Part shown: piece by piece, positions 6,990-14,980 of the stretch
How the letters are laid out: each line of letters starts with the position of its first letter
Position numbering within the stretch: position 1 is the stretch's first letter
Origin: Fervidifonticultor_A tertius
GTDB taxonomy: Bacteria; Sysuimicrobiota; Sysuimicrobiia; Sysuimicrobiales; Humicultoraceae
Direction: 5' to 3'
NCBI GenBank assembly: GCA_031459235.1
Contig: JAVKIY010000001.1
Coordinates: 1-64,000, forward strand
Length of the DNA stretch: 64,000 nt
The notes under the pieces: generated by a model
Told to the model about the DNA's origin: nothing
What the model saw: only the letters and a program-made list of their open reading frames with translations
The model's database searches: none
Position numbers and translations under genes: made by a program

Positions 6990-7475
6990 ATGAGGAGTAT
7001 CGCGCTGGCGCTCGGCGTCCTGCTGGTCGCCGCGGCGCTGATGGGGAACGCGACGGGCCAGGCGCGGACCACCTGGTATGCGCCGTTGACGAGCGCGGAA
7101 GAGGTGCCGCGAAACAACTCCACGGCCACCGGCCAGGCGTCGTTCGAGCTGGCCCCGGGCGGCAACGCCCTGCGCTACTGGCTGTTCCTGAACGCCCTGA
7201 CGAACCCCAGCCAGGCCCACATCCACATCGGCGCGGCGGGCCAGAACGGGCCGGTGGCGGTCTGGCTGTACCCGTCCGCCCCGCCGCCGCGGCCGATCGC
7301 GGGCGCGGTCACCGCGATGGTCGCCGAGGGGACGATCACGGCTGCCAACTTCGTCGGGCCGTTGCAGGGCCAGCCGTTCGCGGCGCTGATCACCGCGCTG
7401 AACAACGGCACGGCGTACGTGAACGTGCACACGAGCCAGTTCCCTGGCGGGGAGATCCGGGGACAGATTCGCTAG
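6990..7475 (+). CDS. Secreted CHRD-domain protein
   Basis: A 161-residue protein with an N-terminal signal peptide (RSIALALGVLLVAAALMGNATG, likely cut near residue 24) and one CHRD domain. The domain shows TSAEEVPRNNSTATGQ, AHIHIGAAGQNGPVAVWLY, and the ending YVNVHTSQFPGGEIRGQI. CHRD domains are widespread extracytoplasmic modules of unknown biochemical role. The ATG at 6990 has AGGAGG six bases upstream and is preferred to the GTG at 6972. The stop overlaps the convergent ligase stop by two bases. Confidence 0.8.
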   Translation: MRSIALALGVLLVAAALMGNATGQARTTWYAPLTSAEEVPRNNSTATGQASFELAPGGNALRYWLFLNALTNPSQAHIHIGAAGQNGPVAVWLYPSAPPPRPIAGAVTAMVAEGTITAANFVGPLQGQPFAALITALNNGTAYVNVHTSQFPGGEIRGQIR

Positions 7476-9058
7476 GGCGGCCCCGGGACGCGGCCCTTCG
7501 CCGCGGCCTGCCGTTCGTAGAGGGCCCGCAGCGCGACCAGCGTGGTCGCCTGCTGCGGGCCCTTGTCGTCGCGCACGCGCCTGATGCGCGCGAACCGCAG
7601 CGCGAACCCCGAGCGGTACTGCGGGCTACGCTGGATCTCGTTGTAGGCCACTTCGACCACCACCTCGGGCCGCACCGTGACGGTGTAGCCGTCGTCGGCG
7701 ATGGCGAGTGCGCGCAGCCGCGTGGTCATCTCGCCAAACTCCTGGTCGGCGAGTCCCTTGAACGTCTTGCCCACGGGCGCGAACCCGCCCGCGCCGTCGG
7801 CGACAGCCAGGTGGTAGTTGGACAGCCAGCCGCGCCGCCGGCCGGAGCCCCAGTCCGCGGCCACAATCACGCAGTCCACGGTCTCGGCGCGCTTCACCTT
7901 GAGCCACCGTTTGCCGCGGCTGCCAGGCATGTACGGGCTGTCCACGGCCTTGGCCATCACCCCTTCGTGCCCCGCGGCGAGCGCGGCGGCCAGGAACGCC
8001 TCGGCCTGCGCGCGATCGGCGGGGATCAGCCGTTCGGCCAGGTGGCGCCCGCCGGTGAGGCGCGCCAGCGTCTCCCACCGCGCGGCGTAGGGCTCGTCCA
8101 CCATGGGCCGACCGTCGAGGAGCAGACAATCGAACAGGCGCAGCACCACCGGGACGTCGCGCGCCGTCGCCTCGACGGCATGGATCCGCCGCCACCGGCG
8201 CATCAGGTCCTGAAACGGGAGCGGACGGCCGTCGGCGCTGACGCCGATGACCTCGCCGTCGAGGATGAACTGCCGGCCCCCGAGCTCGCCGCGCGCGATC
8301 GCGGCCACCTCGGGCAGGCTCGCGGTCACCTCGCTCAGCCGCCGGCTCCAGATGCGCACGACGTCGCCCTCGCGGTGGATCTGGACGCGCGCGCCGTCGT
8401 ACTTCACCTCGAGCGCCGCACCCGCGGGCTGGGCCGCGAAGACCTCCTCGAACCCATCGGCCACCTCGGCCAGCATCGGCAGCAAGGGCACGAACAGCCG
8501 GACGCCGGCACGCTCGAGTCCCGCCGCGCCCTCGCTCAACGCCAGCCGCGCGACCTCGGCCGGATCGGACAGAAACAGCGCCGCGCGCCGCACCAGCTCC
8601 GGGCCCACGCCGGCGGCATGCGCGATCGCCTCCTGGATGAGCCCGTCGTGCAGGCCGATCCGCATCTCGCCGAGCAGGATGCCGCCGAGGACGCGCCGCT
8701 CGTCGGCGGTGGCGCGCGCGAGCAGCGACGCGAGCGCCGCCGTGCGCGCGCGCTTCGCGCCGGCGCCGGAGGCCGCCGCGATGTGCGCGAAGGCCTCGGC
8801 CACGTCGCCCAGTGTCAGGACCGGGTCGGCAGCGGCCGGCCCGGCGGCGGCCAGCGCATCGCGGAGCGTGGCCCAGCTCACCTCGAGCACGCGCGGGTCG
8901 GCGGCCGGGAACGGACGCGCGGTGAGAAAGGCGACCGCGGAGGGGACCTCGGCGACGGCCAGGCGACGGAGGAACTCGCCGACCAGTCGGGTCTTGACCA
9001 GGCGGCTGCGCGTGGCGGCGAGGGCGGCGCAGAGCGCGGCGAACTCGGCGAGGCTCAC
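7472..9058 (-). CDS. ATP-dependent DNA ligase
   Basis: A 528-residue ligase of the archaeal/LigB type. An N-terminal DNA-binding domain (about 1-190) precedes the nucleotidyltransferase domain with the KYDGAR motif (adenylated K219), FILDGEVIG (motif III), GHEGVMAKA (motif IV) and WLKVKR (motif V), then an OB-fold ending near VRDDKGPQQA. It seals nicks via a ligase-AMP intermediate. The GTG at 9058 has GAGGGAG at a good distance, while an in-frame GTG at 9088 overlaps the pyrD stop. No LigD polymerase or Ku gene is nearby. It is the last gene of the leftward train. Confidence 0.88.
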   Translation of the reverse strand: MSLAEFAALCAALAATRSRLVKTRLVGEFLRRLAVAEVPSAVAFLTARPFPAADPRVLEVSWATLRDALAAAGPAAADPVLTLGDVAEAFAHIAAASGAGAKRARTAALASLLARATADERRVLGGILLGEMRIGLHDGLIQEAIAHAAGVGPELVRRAALFLSDPAEVARLALSEGAAGLERAGVRLFVPLLPMLAEVADGFEEVFAAQPAGAALEVKYDGARVQIHREGDVVRIWSRRLSEVTASLPEVAAIARGELGGRQFILDGEVIGVSADGRPLPFQDLMRRWRRIHAVEATARDVPVVLRLFDCLLLDGRPMVDEPYAARWETLARLTGGRHLAERLIPADRAQAEAFLAAALAAGHEGVMAKAVDSPYMPGSRGKRWLKVKRAETVDCVIVAADWGSGRRRGWLSNYHLAVADGAGGFAPVGKTFKGLADQEFGEMTTRLRALAIADDGYTVTVRPEVVVEVAYNEIQRSPQYRSGFALRFARIRRVRDDKGPQQATTLVALRALYERQAAAKGRVPGPP

Positions 9059-9089
9059 GGCGTCTCCCTCGGGGCGGCCCGAGACCACC

Positions 9090-10163
9090 TCAGGCGTCAA
9101 CGCCCACGATCTCGCGCACGCTGCGTACCCCGTCGCGGGCCAGCAGCGCCACCAGCCCGCGGCAGACGCGGCCGGCCATGCCGGGCCCCTCGTAGACGAA
9201 GCCCGTGTAGACCTGCACCAGCGATGCGCCCGCGCGGAGCATGGCGTAGGCGTCGTCGGCCCCGAACACGCCGCCGACCCCGACGACCTCGGCGCGGCCG
9301 CGCAGCCTCCGGCGAAACTCGCGCACGAGGCGCCTGACCAGCGCGCGGATCGGCGCACCCGAGAGCCCGCCGCCGCCCACGTTCGCCCGTGCGATCAGCG
9401 GCGAGTCCACGGTGGTGTTGGCGACCACGACGCCCGCGGCGCCGTGGCGGATGACCAGCCCGGCGATCTCGTCCAGACTGGCCTCGGGCAGGTCGGGCGA
9501 GACCTTGAGCAGGAAGGGCTTGGGGGGCGCGCCGACCCGGGCGGCCTGCGTGCCGATCTCGCCGCGCAACGCCGCGAGCAGCTCGCCGAGCAGGTCCCCG
9601 CGGTGGAGGTCGCGCAGTCCCGGCGTATTCGGCGAGCTGATGTTGACGACGAAGTAGTCGCCCACCGCATAGAGCGTACGCAGCGCGACGATGTAGTCGT
9701 CGGCCGAGCGCGCCACCTCGGTCGCCTTGTTGCGCCCCACGTTGATGCCGAGCGGCGCGGTGCGCGGGGTACGCGCCAGCCGCGCCGCCACGGCCCCGGC
9801 ACCCTCGCTGGGGAACCCCAGCCGGTTCACCAGCGCGCGCTCCGCTGGCAGGCGCGCCAGCCGCGGGCCCTCGTTGCCCGGCTGCGGCCGCGGCGTCACC
9901 GTGCCGACCTCGATGAACCCGAACCCCAGGCTCTCGAGCGCGGCCACCGCGCGGCCGTCCTTGTCGAACCCGGCGGCGACGCCGAGCGGGTTGGGGAACC
10001 GCAGCCCGAAGCAGGTGGTCTCGAGCAGCGGGTTCGCGACGGCCAGGCGCGCGCGCAGCAGCCGCCGCAGCGCCGGGCGGCGGCCGACGAGCTCGAGGGT
10101 GGCCACCGCGGCTGCGTGCGCGGCCTCCGGCGGCAACCAGAACAGCGGCGCGTGGATGCGCAT
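9090..10163 (-). CDS. pyrD: Dihydroorotate dehydrogenase (quinone), class 2
   Basis: A 357-residue FMN enzyme that oxidises dihydroorotate to orotate and passes electrons to the quinone pool, the fourth step of UMP synthesis. Class 2 is shown by the N-terminal extension (about 1-45, membrane association), AAGFDKDG (K68) and NISSPNTPGLRDL, in which S177 matches the catalytic serine of the quinone-dependent class. FMN-binding GGVFGADDA and VQVYTGFVYEGPG lie near the end. The ATG at 10163 is 8 bases after the pyrE stop, so it is co-transcribed with pyrE. Confidence 0.93.
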   Translation of the reverse strand: MRIHAPLFWLPPEAAHAAAVATLELVGRRPALRRLLRARLAVANPLLETTCFGLRFPNPLGVAAGFDKDGRAVAALESLGFGFIEVGTVTPRPQPGNEGPRLARLPAERALVNRLGFPSEGAGAVAARLARTPRTAPLGINVGRNKATEVARSADDYIVALRTLYAVGDYFVVNISSPNTPGLRDLHRGDLLGELLAALRGEIGTQAARVGAPPKPFLLKVSPDLPEASLDEIAGLVIRHGAAGVVVANTTVDSPLIARANVGGGGLSGAPIRALVRRLVREFRRRLRGRAEVVGVGGVFGADDAYAMLRAGASLVQVYTGFVYEGPGMAGRVCRGLVALLARDGVRSVREIVGVDA

Positions 10164-10171
10164 CGCGGGCG

Positions 10172-10759
10172 CTACCCGGTGAGTTCCTTGGGTTCGACCA
10201 AGCGCACGCCCTGTCGGCACAGCGGGCAGGTCGCCGGCTCCCACGCCGGGACGTCGAGGGTGAGCAGCGCTCGCAGCGGCACGCCGACATCGGTGCGGCC
10301 GGCCGAGCGGTCCACAAGCGCGCTGACCCCCACGACGTGCCCGCCCGCGGCCTCGACCGCGCGCAGGACCTTGCGGATCGACCCGCCCGTGGTGACCGCG
10401 TCCTCTACCACGAGCGCGCGCTCGCCCGGCGCGACGCGGAAGCCGCGGCGTAGCACCATGCCGCCGTCGCGGGCCTTCTCGGCGTAGATCGCGCGGGCGC
10501 CGAGCACGCGGGCGACCTCGTAGGCCAGAATGACCCCGCCCATCGCGGTGCCCGCCACGACCTGCACGCGGGCGTCGCGGTACGGCGCGGCCATCGCCGC
10601 GGCCAGGCGCGCCGTGGGCGCCGGGTGCTGCTGGACCAGCGCGCACAGCAGGAACAGGTCGGTGTGCAGTCCCGAGGTCAGCAGGAAGTGGCCCCGCCGG
10701 ATGACGCCGGTCTCCTCGAGGACGCGGCGAACCTCGTCGGGGGTCAGGCCCGCGGTCAC
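10172..10759 (-). CDS. pyrE: Orotate phosphoribosyltransferase
   Basis: A 195-residue type I phosphoribosyltransferase joining orotate and PRPP to OMP. The PRPP loop is ALVVEDAVTTGGSI (115-128), and AEKARDGGMVLRRGF forms the active-site loop. A C-terminal CPLC pair, seen in a subset of bacterial PyrE proteins, precedes KELTG. It starts at a GTG overlapping the end of the molybdenum hydroxylase large subunit (GTGA), so translation is probably coupled to a catabolic gene. That is unusual for a biosynthetic enzyme. Confidence 0.92.
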   Translation of the reverse strand: MTAGLTPDEVRRVLEETGVIRRGHFLLTSGLHTDLFLLCALVQQHPAPTARLAAAMAAPYRDARVQVVAGTAMGGVILAYEVARVLGARAIYAEKARDGGMVLRRGFRVAPGERALVVEDAVTTGGSIRKVLRAVEAAGGHVVGVSALVDRSAGRTDVGVPLRALLTLDVPAWEPATCPLCRQGVRLVEPKELTG

Positions 10760-13047
10760 GCGCCGTCCGCCGCGCGCAACGCGCGCCAGACGCGTTCCGG
10801 GGTAAGCGGCAGGTCGCGGACGCGCGCGCCCGTCGCCGCAGCCACCGCGCCGGCCACCGCAGGCGCGGGCATGACGATGCCGATCTCGCCGACGCCCTTC
10901 GCGCCAAACGGCCCCGGACCGCCGCCGTCCTGGTGGAGCGCGGCGGTGAACGTGGGGGGCAGGTCGTCGGCCAGCGGCACGCGGTAGTCGATCAGCCCGG
11001 CGTTCTGTACCTGGCCACCCTCGATGCGCACTTCCTCGAAGAGGGTGTGCCCCAGGCCCTGCACGGCGGCGCCCTGGTCCTGGGCCTCGCAGAGCTGCGG
11101 GTTGATCGCGCGGCCGGCGTCGGTGGCGCTGGCGTACGCGCAGACGCGTACCGCGCCGGTCTCCGCGTCCACCTCCACCTCTGCGGCCGCCGCGCCGAGC
11201 TCCCAGAAGGCGGTCGGCCCGGGCGCGCCGGGGTCCCGCTCCCCGGAGTGGAACTCACCGCGGCCGATGAGCTCGCCGCCGGGCGTACCGAAGTGATAGG
11301 CGATCAGCTCGGCGTAGGTCGCGATCCGGCCGCCCGCGCGGGCCGCGCCGCCGGCCAGCGTGACGACGTCCGGGGGCGCCTCGAAGAACCGCCGGGCGAT
11401 CTCCAGCAGTTGCCGGCGGACGTCCAGCGCCGCGCGGTGGACCGCGGTCCCGGCCAGCGCGGTGGACCGGCTCGCGCTCGAACCCTGGTCGTAGGGCACC
11501 AGGTCGGTGTCCGGCTCCTGCACGCTGATCCCCTCGAGGGGCAGGCCGAGCGTCTCGGCGGTGATCTGCGCCATCACGGTGCGCGGCCCCTGGCCCATCT
11601 CCACGCTGCCGACGTGCACGGTGGCCGTTCCGTCGGCGTGCAGCCGCACCAGGCTCGCGGAGACCGAGTGCGCGCCGCCGCCGTCCTTCACGCCGACCGC
11701 GACCCCGCGGCCGCGACCCGGGCGCGGCGGCGTCTCCCACCCGACGCCCCGCGCGGCGGCCCGCAGCAGCGCGGGCAGATCACCGTCGATCGGCCGGTCG
11801 GTGGGGTCGTAGGGCTCGCCCTGACCGAGCAGGTTGCGCAGCCGGAGCTCGGTCGGGTCGATGCCAAGCTCGGCGGCCAGCCGGTTGAGCTGGGACTCGC
11901 CGGCCCACTCCGCCTGCGGCGCGCCATAGCCGCGGAACGCGCCCGCGGGCACGCGGTGGGTGTAGACCGCGAAGGCCTCCACGTCCAGGTGCTCCCAGCG
12001 GTAGGGCCCGATAGAGAGATAGGCCACCTTCCCGGCCACGCGCGGCCCGACATCGGCGTAGGCCCCGGTGTCCAGCCAGGCCCGGACCACGCGCGCGACG
12101 AGCCGGCCGTCGCGCGTGGCGCCGGTCCGCATGTGGATGCGCGCCGGGTGCCGGGTGAGCGTGCGGAAGGCGTCGGTCACGCTCACCCACACGCGCACCG
12201 GCGCGCCGGCCGCGCGCGCCAGCGCCGCGGCCAGCGGCTCGTACTTGGCGTAGCACTTCTGGCCGAAGGCGCCGCCGATGAGCGGTGCGATGACGCGAAT
12301 GCGATGCGCGGGCACACCGAAGATCTCGGAGAGCTCCTTGCGGACCGGAAACGGGTGCTGCGTGCCGGACCAGACCGTGAGGCGGTCACCGTCCCAGCGC
12401 GCGATCGAGACGAACGACTCGAGCGAGACGTGCTGCACGGCCGGGAACGTGAAGACATCCTCGACGACGACCTCGGCCCGCTGGAGCCCGCGGGCGCCGT
12501 CCCCGCGCGTGCGCCGCACGTGGTGGCAGATGTTGGTCCCCTCGACCGGCCGCAGGGCGCGCAGGTCGCGGAAGTGCCCCGCGGGCCGCAACCGCTCGTG
12601 CACCAGCGGTGCGCCCGGGGCGAGCGCCTCGTCGAGCGTGGTGACCGCGGGCAGCGGGTCGTAGTCCACCTCGATCCGCTCCAGCGCCGCCTCCGCCGCG
12701 ACCGCGTCGCTGGCGGCCACGGCCGCCACGGGCTCGCCCTCGTAGCGGACGCGGCCGATCGCGAGCAGCGGCTGGTCCTTGTACGCGACGCCGTAGTACG
12801 GGTCGAGACCATCCAGGTCCGCGCCCGTGAGCACCGCCGCCACGCCCGGGACCGCGCGCGCGCGGGAGACGTCGATGCCGCGGATGCGGGCGTGGGGCAG
12901 CGGGCTGCGCAGGATACGGGTCTCCAGCATCCCGGGCACCGCGACATCGGAGACGAAGCGCGCCCGGCCGGTCACCTTATCGGTGCCGTCGACGCGGGCC
13001 GTCGGCCGGCCCACGACCTCCAGGGTGGTCTCCCGGTCTTCCGTCAT
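10756..13047 (-). CDS. Molybdopterin-binding large subunit, xanthine dehydrogenase family (copy 1)
   Basis: A 763-residue large subunit with the N-terminal a/b-hammerhead part (VVGRPTARVDGTDKVTGRAR), the GGAFGQK segment, the VPAGAFRGYGAPQ loop and the active-site Glu in AKGVGEIG. Length is normal for the family. It hydroxylates a heteroaromatic, purine or aldehyde using water as the oxygen source. ATG 13047 overlaps the upstream gene by 4 bp. No FAD or 2Fe-2S subunit is directly adjacent, so it must share those of copy 2 (17.2-18.6 kb) or use others elsewhere. FRGYG resembles xanthine/nicotinate-type enzymes more than CO dehydrogenase, which has a Cys there. Confidence 0.85.
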   Translation of the reverse strand: MTEDRETTLEVVGRPTARVDGTDKVTGRARFVSDVAVPGMLETRILRSPLPHARIRGIDVSRARAVPGVAAVLTGADLDGLDPYYGVAYKDQPLLAIGRVRYEGEPVAAVAASDAVAAEAALERIEVDYDPLPAVTTLDEALAPGAPLVHERLRPAGHFRDLRALRPVEGTNICHHVRRTRGDGARGLQRAEVVVEDVFTFPAVQHVSLESFVSIARWDGDRLTVWSGTQHPFPVRKELSEIFGVPAHRIRVIAPLIGGAFGQKCYAKYEPLAAALARAAGAPVRVWVSVTDAFRTLTRHPARIHMRTGATRDGRLVARVVRAWLDTGAYADVGPRVAGKVAYLSIGPYRWEHLDVEAFAVYTHRVPAGAFRGYGAPQAEWAGESQLNRLAAELGIDPTELRLRNLLGQGEPYDPTDRPIDGDLPALLRAAARGVGWETPPRPGRGRGVAVGVKDGGGAHSVSASLVRLHADGTATVHVGSVEMGQGPRTVMAQITAETLGLPLEGISVQEPDTDLVPYDQGSSASRSTALAGTAVHRAALDVRRQLLEIARRFFEAPPDVVTLAGGAARAGGRIATYAELIAYHFGTPGGELIGRGEFHSGERDPGAPGPTAFWELGAAAAEVEVDAETGAVRVCAYASATDAGRAINPQLCEAQDQGAAVQGLGHTLFEEVRIEGGQVQNAGLIDYRVPLADDLPPTFTAALHQDGGGPGPFGAKGVGEIGIVMPAPAVAGAVAAATGARVRDLPLTPERVWRALRAADGA

Positions 13048-13505
13048 CGCCCTCCCGGTTCCTCGCGCAGCTCCGCGAGCACGCGGCGCTCGACCTCGCG
13101 CAGCGCCGCCGCCCCGGGCCCGGTCCACTCGAACGCGAGCGGTGTGACGGTCACCCCCGCGAACGTCTGGTCGCGGACCTCCCGCACCACGAGCTCCCAG
13201 GCCGCCATCGCAAACGGCGCGGCCGCGATCCGCGCGCGCACCTGGCGCGCCTCGCCCTTGACCAGCACGAGCACGTCGGCGGCCGCGATCACCTGCAGCG
13301 CCGCGCGGCCGGTGCGCTCCAGGTTGGCGAGCGTGACGGTCCCGTGATCGGCCGCGAACCGCACGTGGCCCGCGTCGAGCGCCAGGGCCCAGGTCATCAC
13401 CGCGTGGCCCCAGCCATCGGCGCCCACGGTGACGAGCACCGCCGGGCAGCCGTCCTGCATCGCCGCCACCGCGCGCACGGGTAGCGCCGGCATCGTCCGG
13501 GCCAT
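13044..13505 (-). CDS. Pyridoxamine-phosphate-oxidase-like flavin split-barrel protein
   Basis: A 153-residue protein with the FMN-binding split-barrel pattern: DGCPAVLVTVGADGWGHAVM, then HGTVTLANLERTGRAALQV and the LVKGEARQVRA strand. Members bind FMN, F420 or haem and reduce small molecules or act as flavin reductases. It lies between UbiD and a molybdenum hydroxylase subunit, overlapping the latter by 4 bp and following UbiD by 10 bases, so it belongs to the same catabolic operon. A role as a redox helper is inference, and the substrate is unknown. Confidence 0.7.
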   Translation of the reverse strand: MARTMPALPVRAVAAMQDGCPAVLVTVGADGWGHAVMTWALALDAGHVRFAADHGTVTLANLERTGRAALQVIAAADVLVLVKGEARQVRARIAAAPFAMAAWELVVREVRDQTFAGVTVTPLAFEWTGPGAAALREVERRVLAELREEPGGR

Positions 13506-13515
13506 CGCGCCGCGC

Positions 13516-14967
13516 CTAGTCGGCGATCTCGGGCAGCCGGTCGCGCCAGCGCGCCACGATCTCGCGCTGGTAGTCCGCGGGCGCCATGCAGATCTCCGGG
13601 AACTCGCGGCCGTGGGGCCGGGTGGCGTCGATGAGCACCCGCGCGTTCCGGTTGCGCCGCTCGGGCGGGTAGGCCATCGGGTCGAGCGGCGTGCTCCAGC
13701 GGCCCGCGAAGATCTCCACGTCCTCGCGCGGGTCCACGCGGCTGCACATCGCCCAGATGACGTCGTTCATGTTCATCGGGTCCACGTCGTCGTCCACCAC
13801 CACGACGTAACGGTTGGCGTAGGCGCCCGCGTGGCAGTGCATGGCGATCGTCCCGGCCTGCTTCGCGTGGCCCGCGTACATCTGGCGGATCGCGACGATC
13901 AGGAACATGCGGCCGCCGCCGGCCTCGTGTGACCACACCCCGGTGACGCCCGGTATGCCCGCGGCCTCGAGCTCGTCCCAGACCATCGCCGAGCGCAGGA
14001 TGCCGCGGTAGTAGGTATCGTCGTTGGGCGGCTTGGCCGGCAGGTTCCCCAGGATAATCGGCTGCTCCCGGTGCCGCACCGCCAGCACCCGGATGACCGG
14101 CGCCGGCCGGCTGCCGCCGGCGTAGTAGCCGAGCCACTCGCCGAACGGCCCCTCGCTGCGCTCCTCGCCCGGGTGGACCTCGCCCTCGATCACCAGCTCC
14201 GCCGAGGCGGGCACCGGCAGGCCGGTGACCTCGCTCTCGATCACCTCGACCGGGGCGCCGCGCAGGCCGCCGGCGACGTCGTACTCGCCGACCCCGTACG
14301 GGATCTCGAGGCCGCCCACGAAGAAGAGCAGCGGGTCGTGGCCCACCGACACCGCGATCGGGCACGGCCGGCCCTGCGCCCAGTACCGCTCGAGGATGAG
14401 CCGCCCGTGCTTGCCCGGCGAGATGTAGACGCCGGCGTGGCGCTCGTCGTGCACCATCACCCGGTAGACGCCCAGGTTGACCCAGCCCGAGTCGGGGTCG
14501 CGCTGGATCACCACCCCGCCGGTGCCGATGTAGCGGCCGCCGTCCTTGTGGTGCCAGCGCGGCGAGGGGAACGCGAGCAGGTTGACGGCGTCGCCGGTCT
14601 GCACGCGCGCGTTCACCGGGCCGTCGGCGACCGCGCGCGGCGGCTGCGTGGGGTAGCCGCGGGTGAAGCGGCGCCAGGCGTCGATGATGCCGCGCGCGCC
14701 CGCGTCCGGCGGCAGCCCCAGTGTGAGCGCGATGCGGCGGTCCGAGGTGAGCGTGTTGGTGAGCACGCGAAAGCCGGACGGATAGCCGGCGATGTCGTCG
14801 AACAGCAGCGCCGGCAGCCCCATGCGGCGCTGGAACAGGTCGGTGATCGTGCCGAGCTCGAGGTCCCAGTGCGCGCCGCGCACCGTCCGCACCTCGCCCA
14901 GGCCGTCCACCAGGGCCAGCCACCCGCGCAGGTCGGTGTACTGCACCGCGAGCGCCCCGCCTGCCAT
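13516..14967 (-). CDS. UbiD-family prenyl-FMN-dependent (de)carboxylase
   Basis: A 483-residue UbiD-type protein. Recognisable parts are the LFDDIAGYPSGFRVLTNTL region, a middle block with GGVVIQRDPDSGWVNLGVYR and GLPVPASAELVIEGEV, and the C-terminal VVDDDVDPMNMNDVIWAMCSR. UbiD enzymes reversibly decarboxylate aromatic or unsaturated acids with prenylated FMN supplied by UbiX, whose gene candidate lies at 22008. ATG 14967 is preferred, with a GTG at 14976 as alternative. In this operon it may act on hydroxybenzoates or heteroaromatic acids made by the hydroxylase (inference). Confidence 0.87.
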   Translation of the reverse strand: MAGGALAVQYTDLRGWLALVDGLGEVRTVRGAHWDLELGTITDLFQRRMGLPALLFDDIAGYPSGFRVLTNTLTSDRRIALTLGLPPDAGARGIIDAWRRFTRGYPTQPPRAVADGPVNARVQTGDAVNLLAFPSPRWHHKDGGRYIGTGGVVIQRDPDSGWVNLGVYRVMVHDERHAGVYISPGKHGRLILERYWAQGRPCPIAVSVGHDPLLFFVGGLEIPYGVGEYDVAGGLRGAPVEVIESEVTGLPVPASAELVIEGEVHPGEERSEGPFGEWLGYYAGGSRPAPVIRVLAVRHREQPIILGNLPAKPPNDDTYYRGILRSAMVWDELEAAGIPGVTGVWSHEAGGGRMFLIVAIRQMYAGHAKQAGTIAMHCHAGAYANRYVVVVDDDVDPMNMNDVIWAMCSRVDPREDVEIFAGRWSTPLDPMAYPPERRNRNARVLIDATRPHGREFPEICMAPADYQREIVARWRDRLPEIAD

Positions 14968-14980
14968 GCCCCCCACCGCC

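Noticed and set aside
4541..7165. Single 874-codon minus-strand frame read as one protein
   Set aside because: Only its C-terminal 339 residues are the membrane protein. The rest is the out-of-frame reading of the oxoamine synthase gene.
6941..9337. Very long plus-strand open frame opposite the ligase and pyrD genes
   Set aside because: It is a GC-skew shadow. Its translation is low-complexity Arg/Ala/Gly/His with no motif, while the minus strand encodes a full ligase and PyrD with catalytic residues.
10933..13347. Long plus-strand frame opposite the first hydroxylase large subunit
   Set aside because: Antisense of a well-conserved gene. The translation is repetitive and matches no fold.
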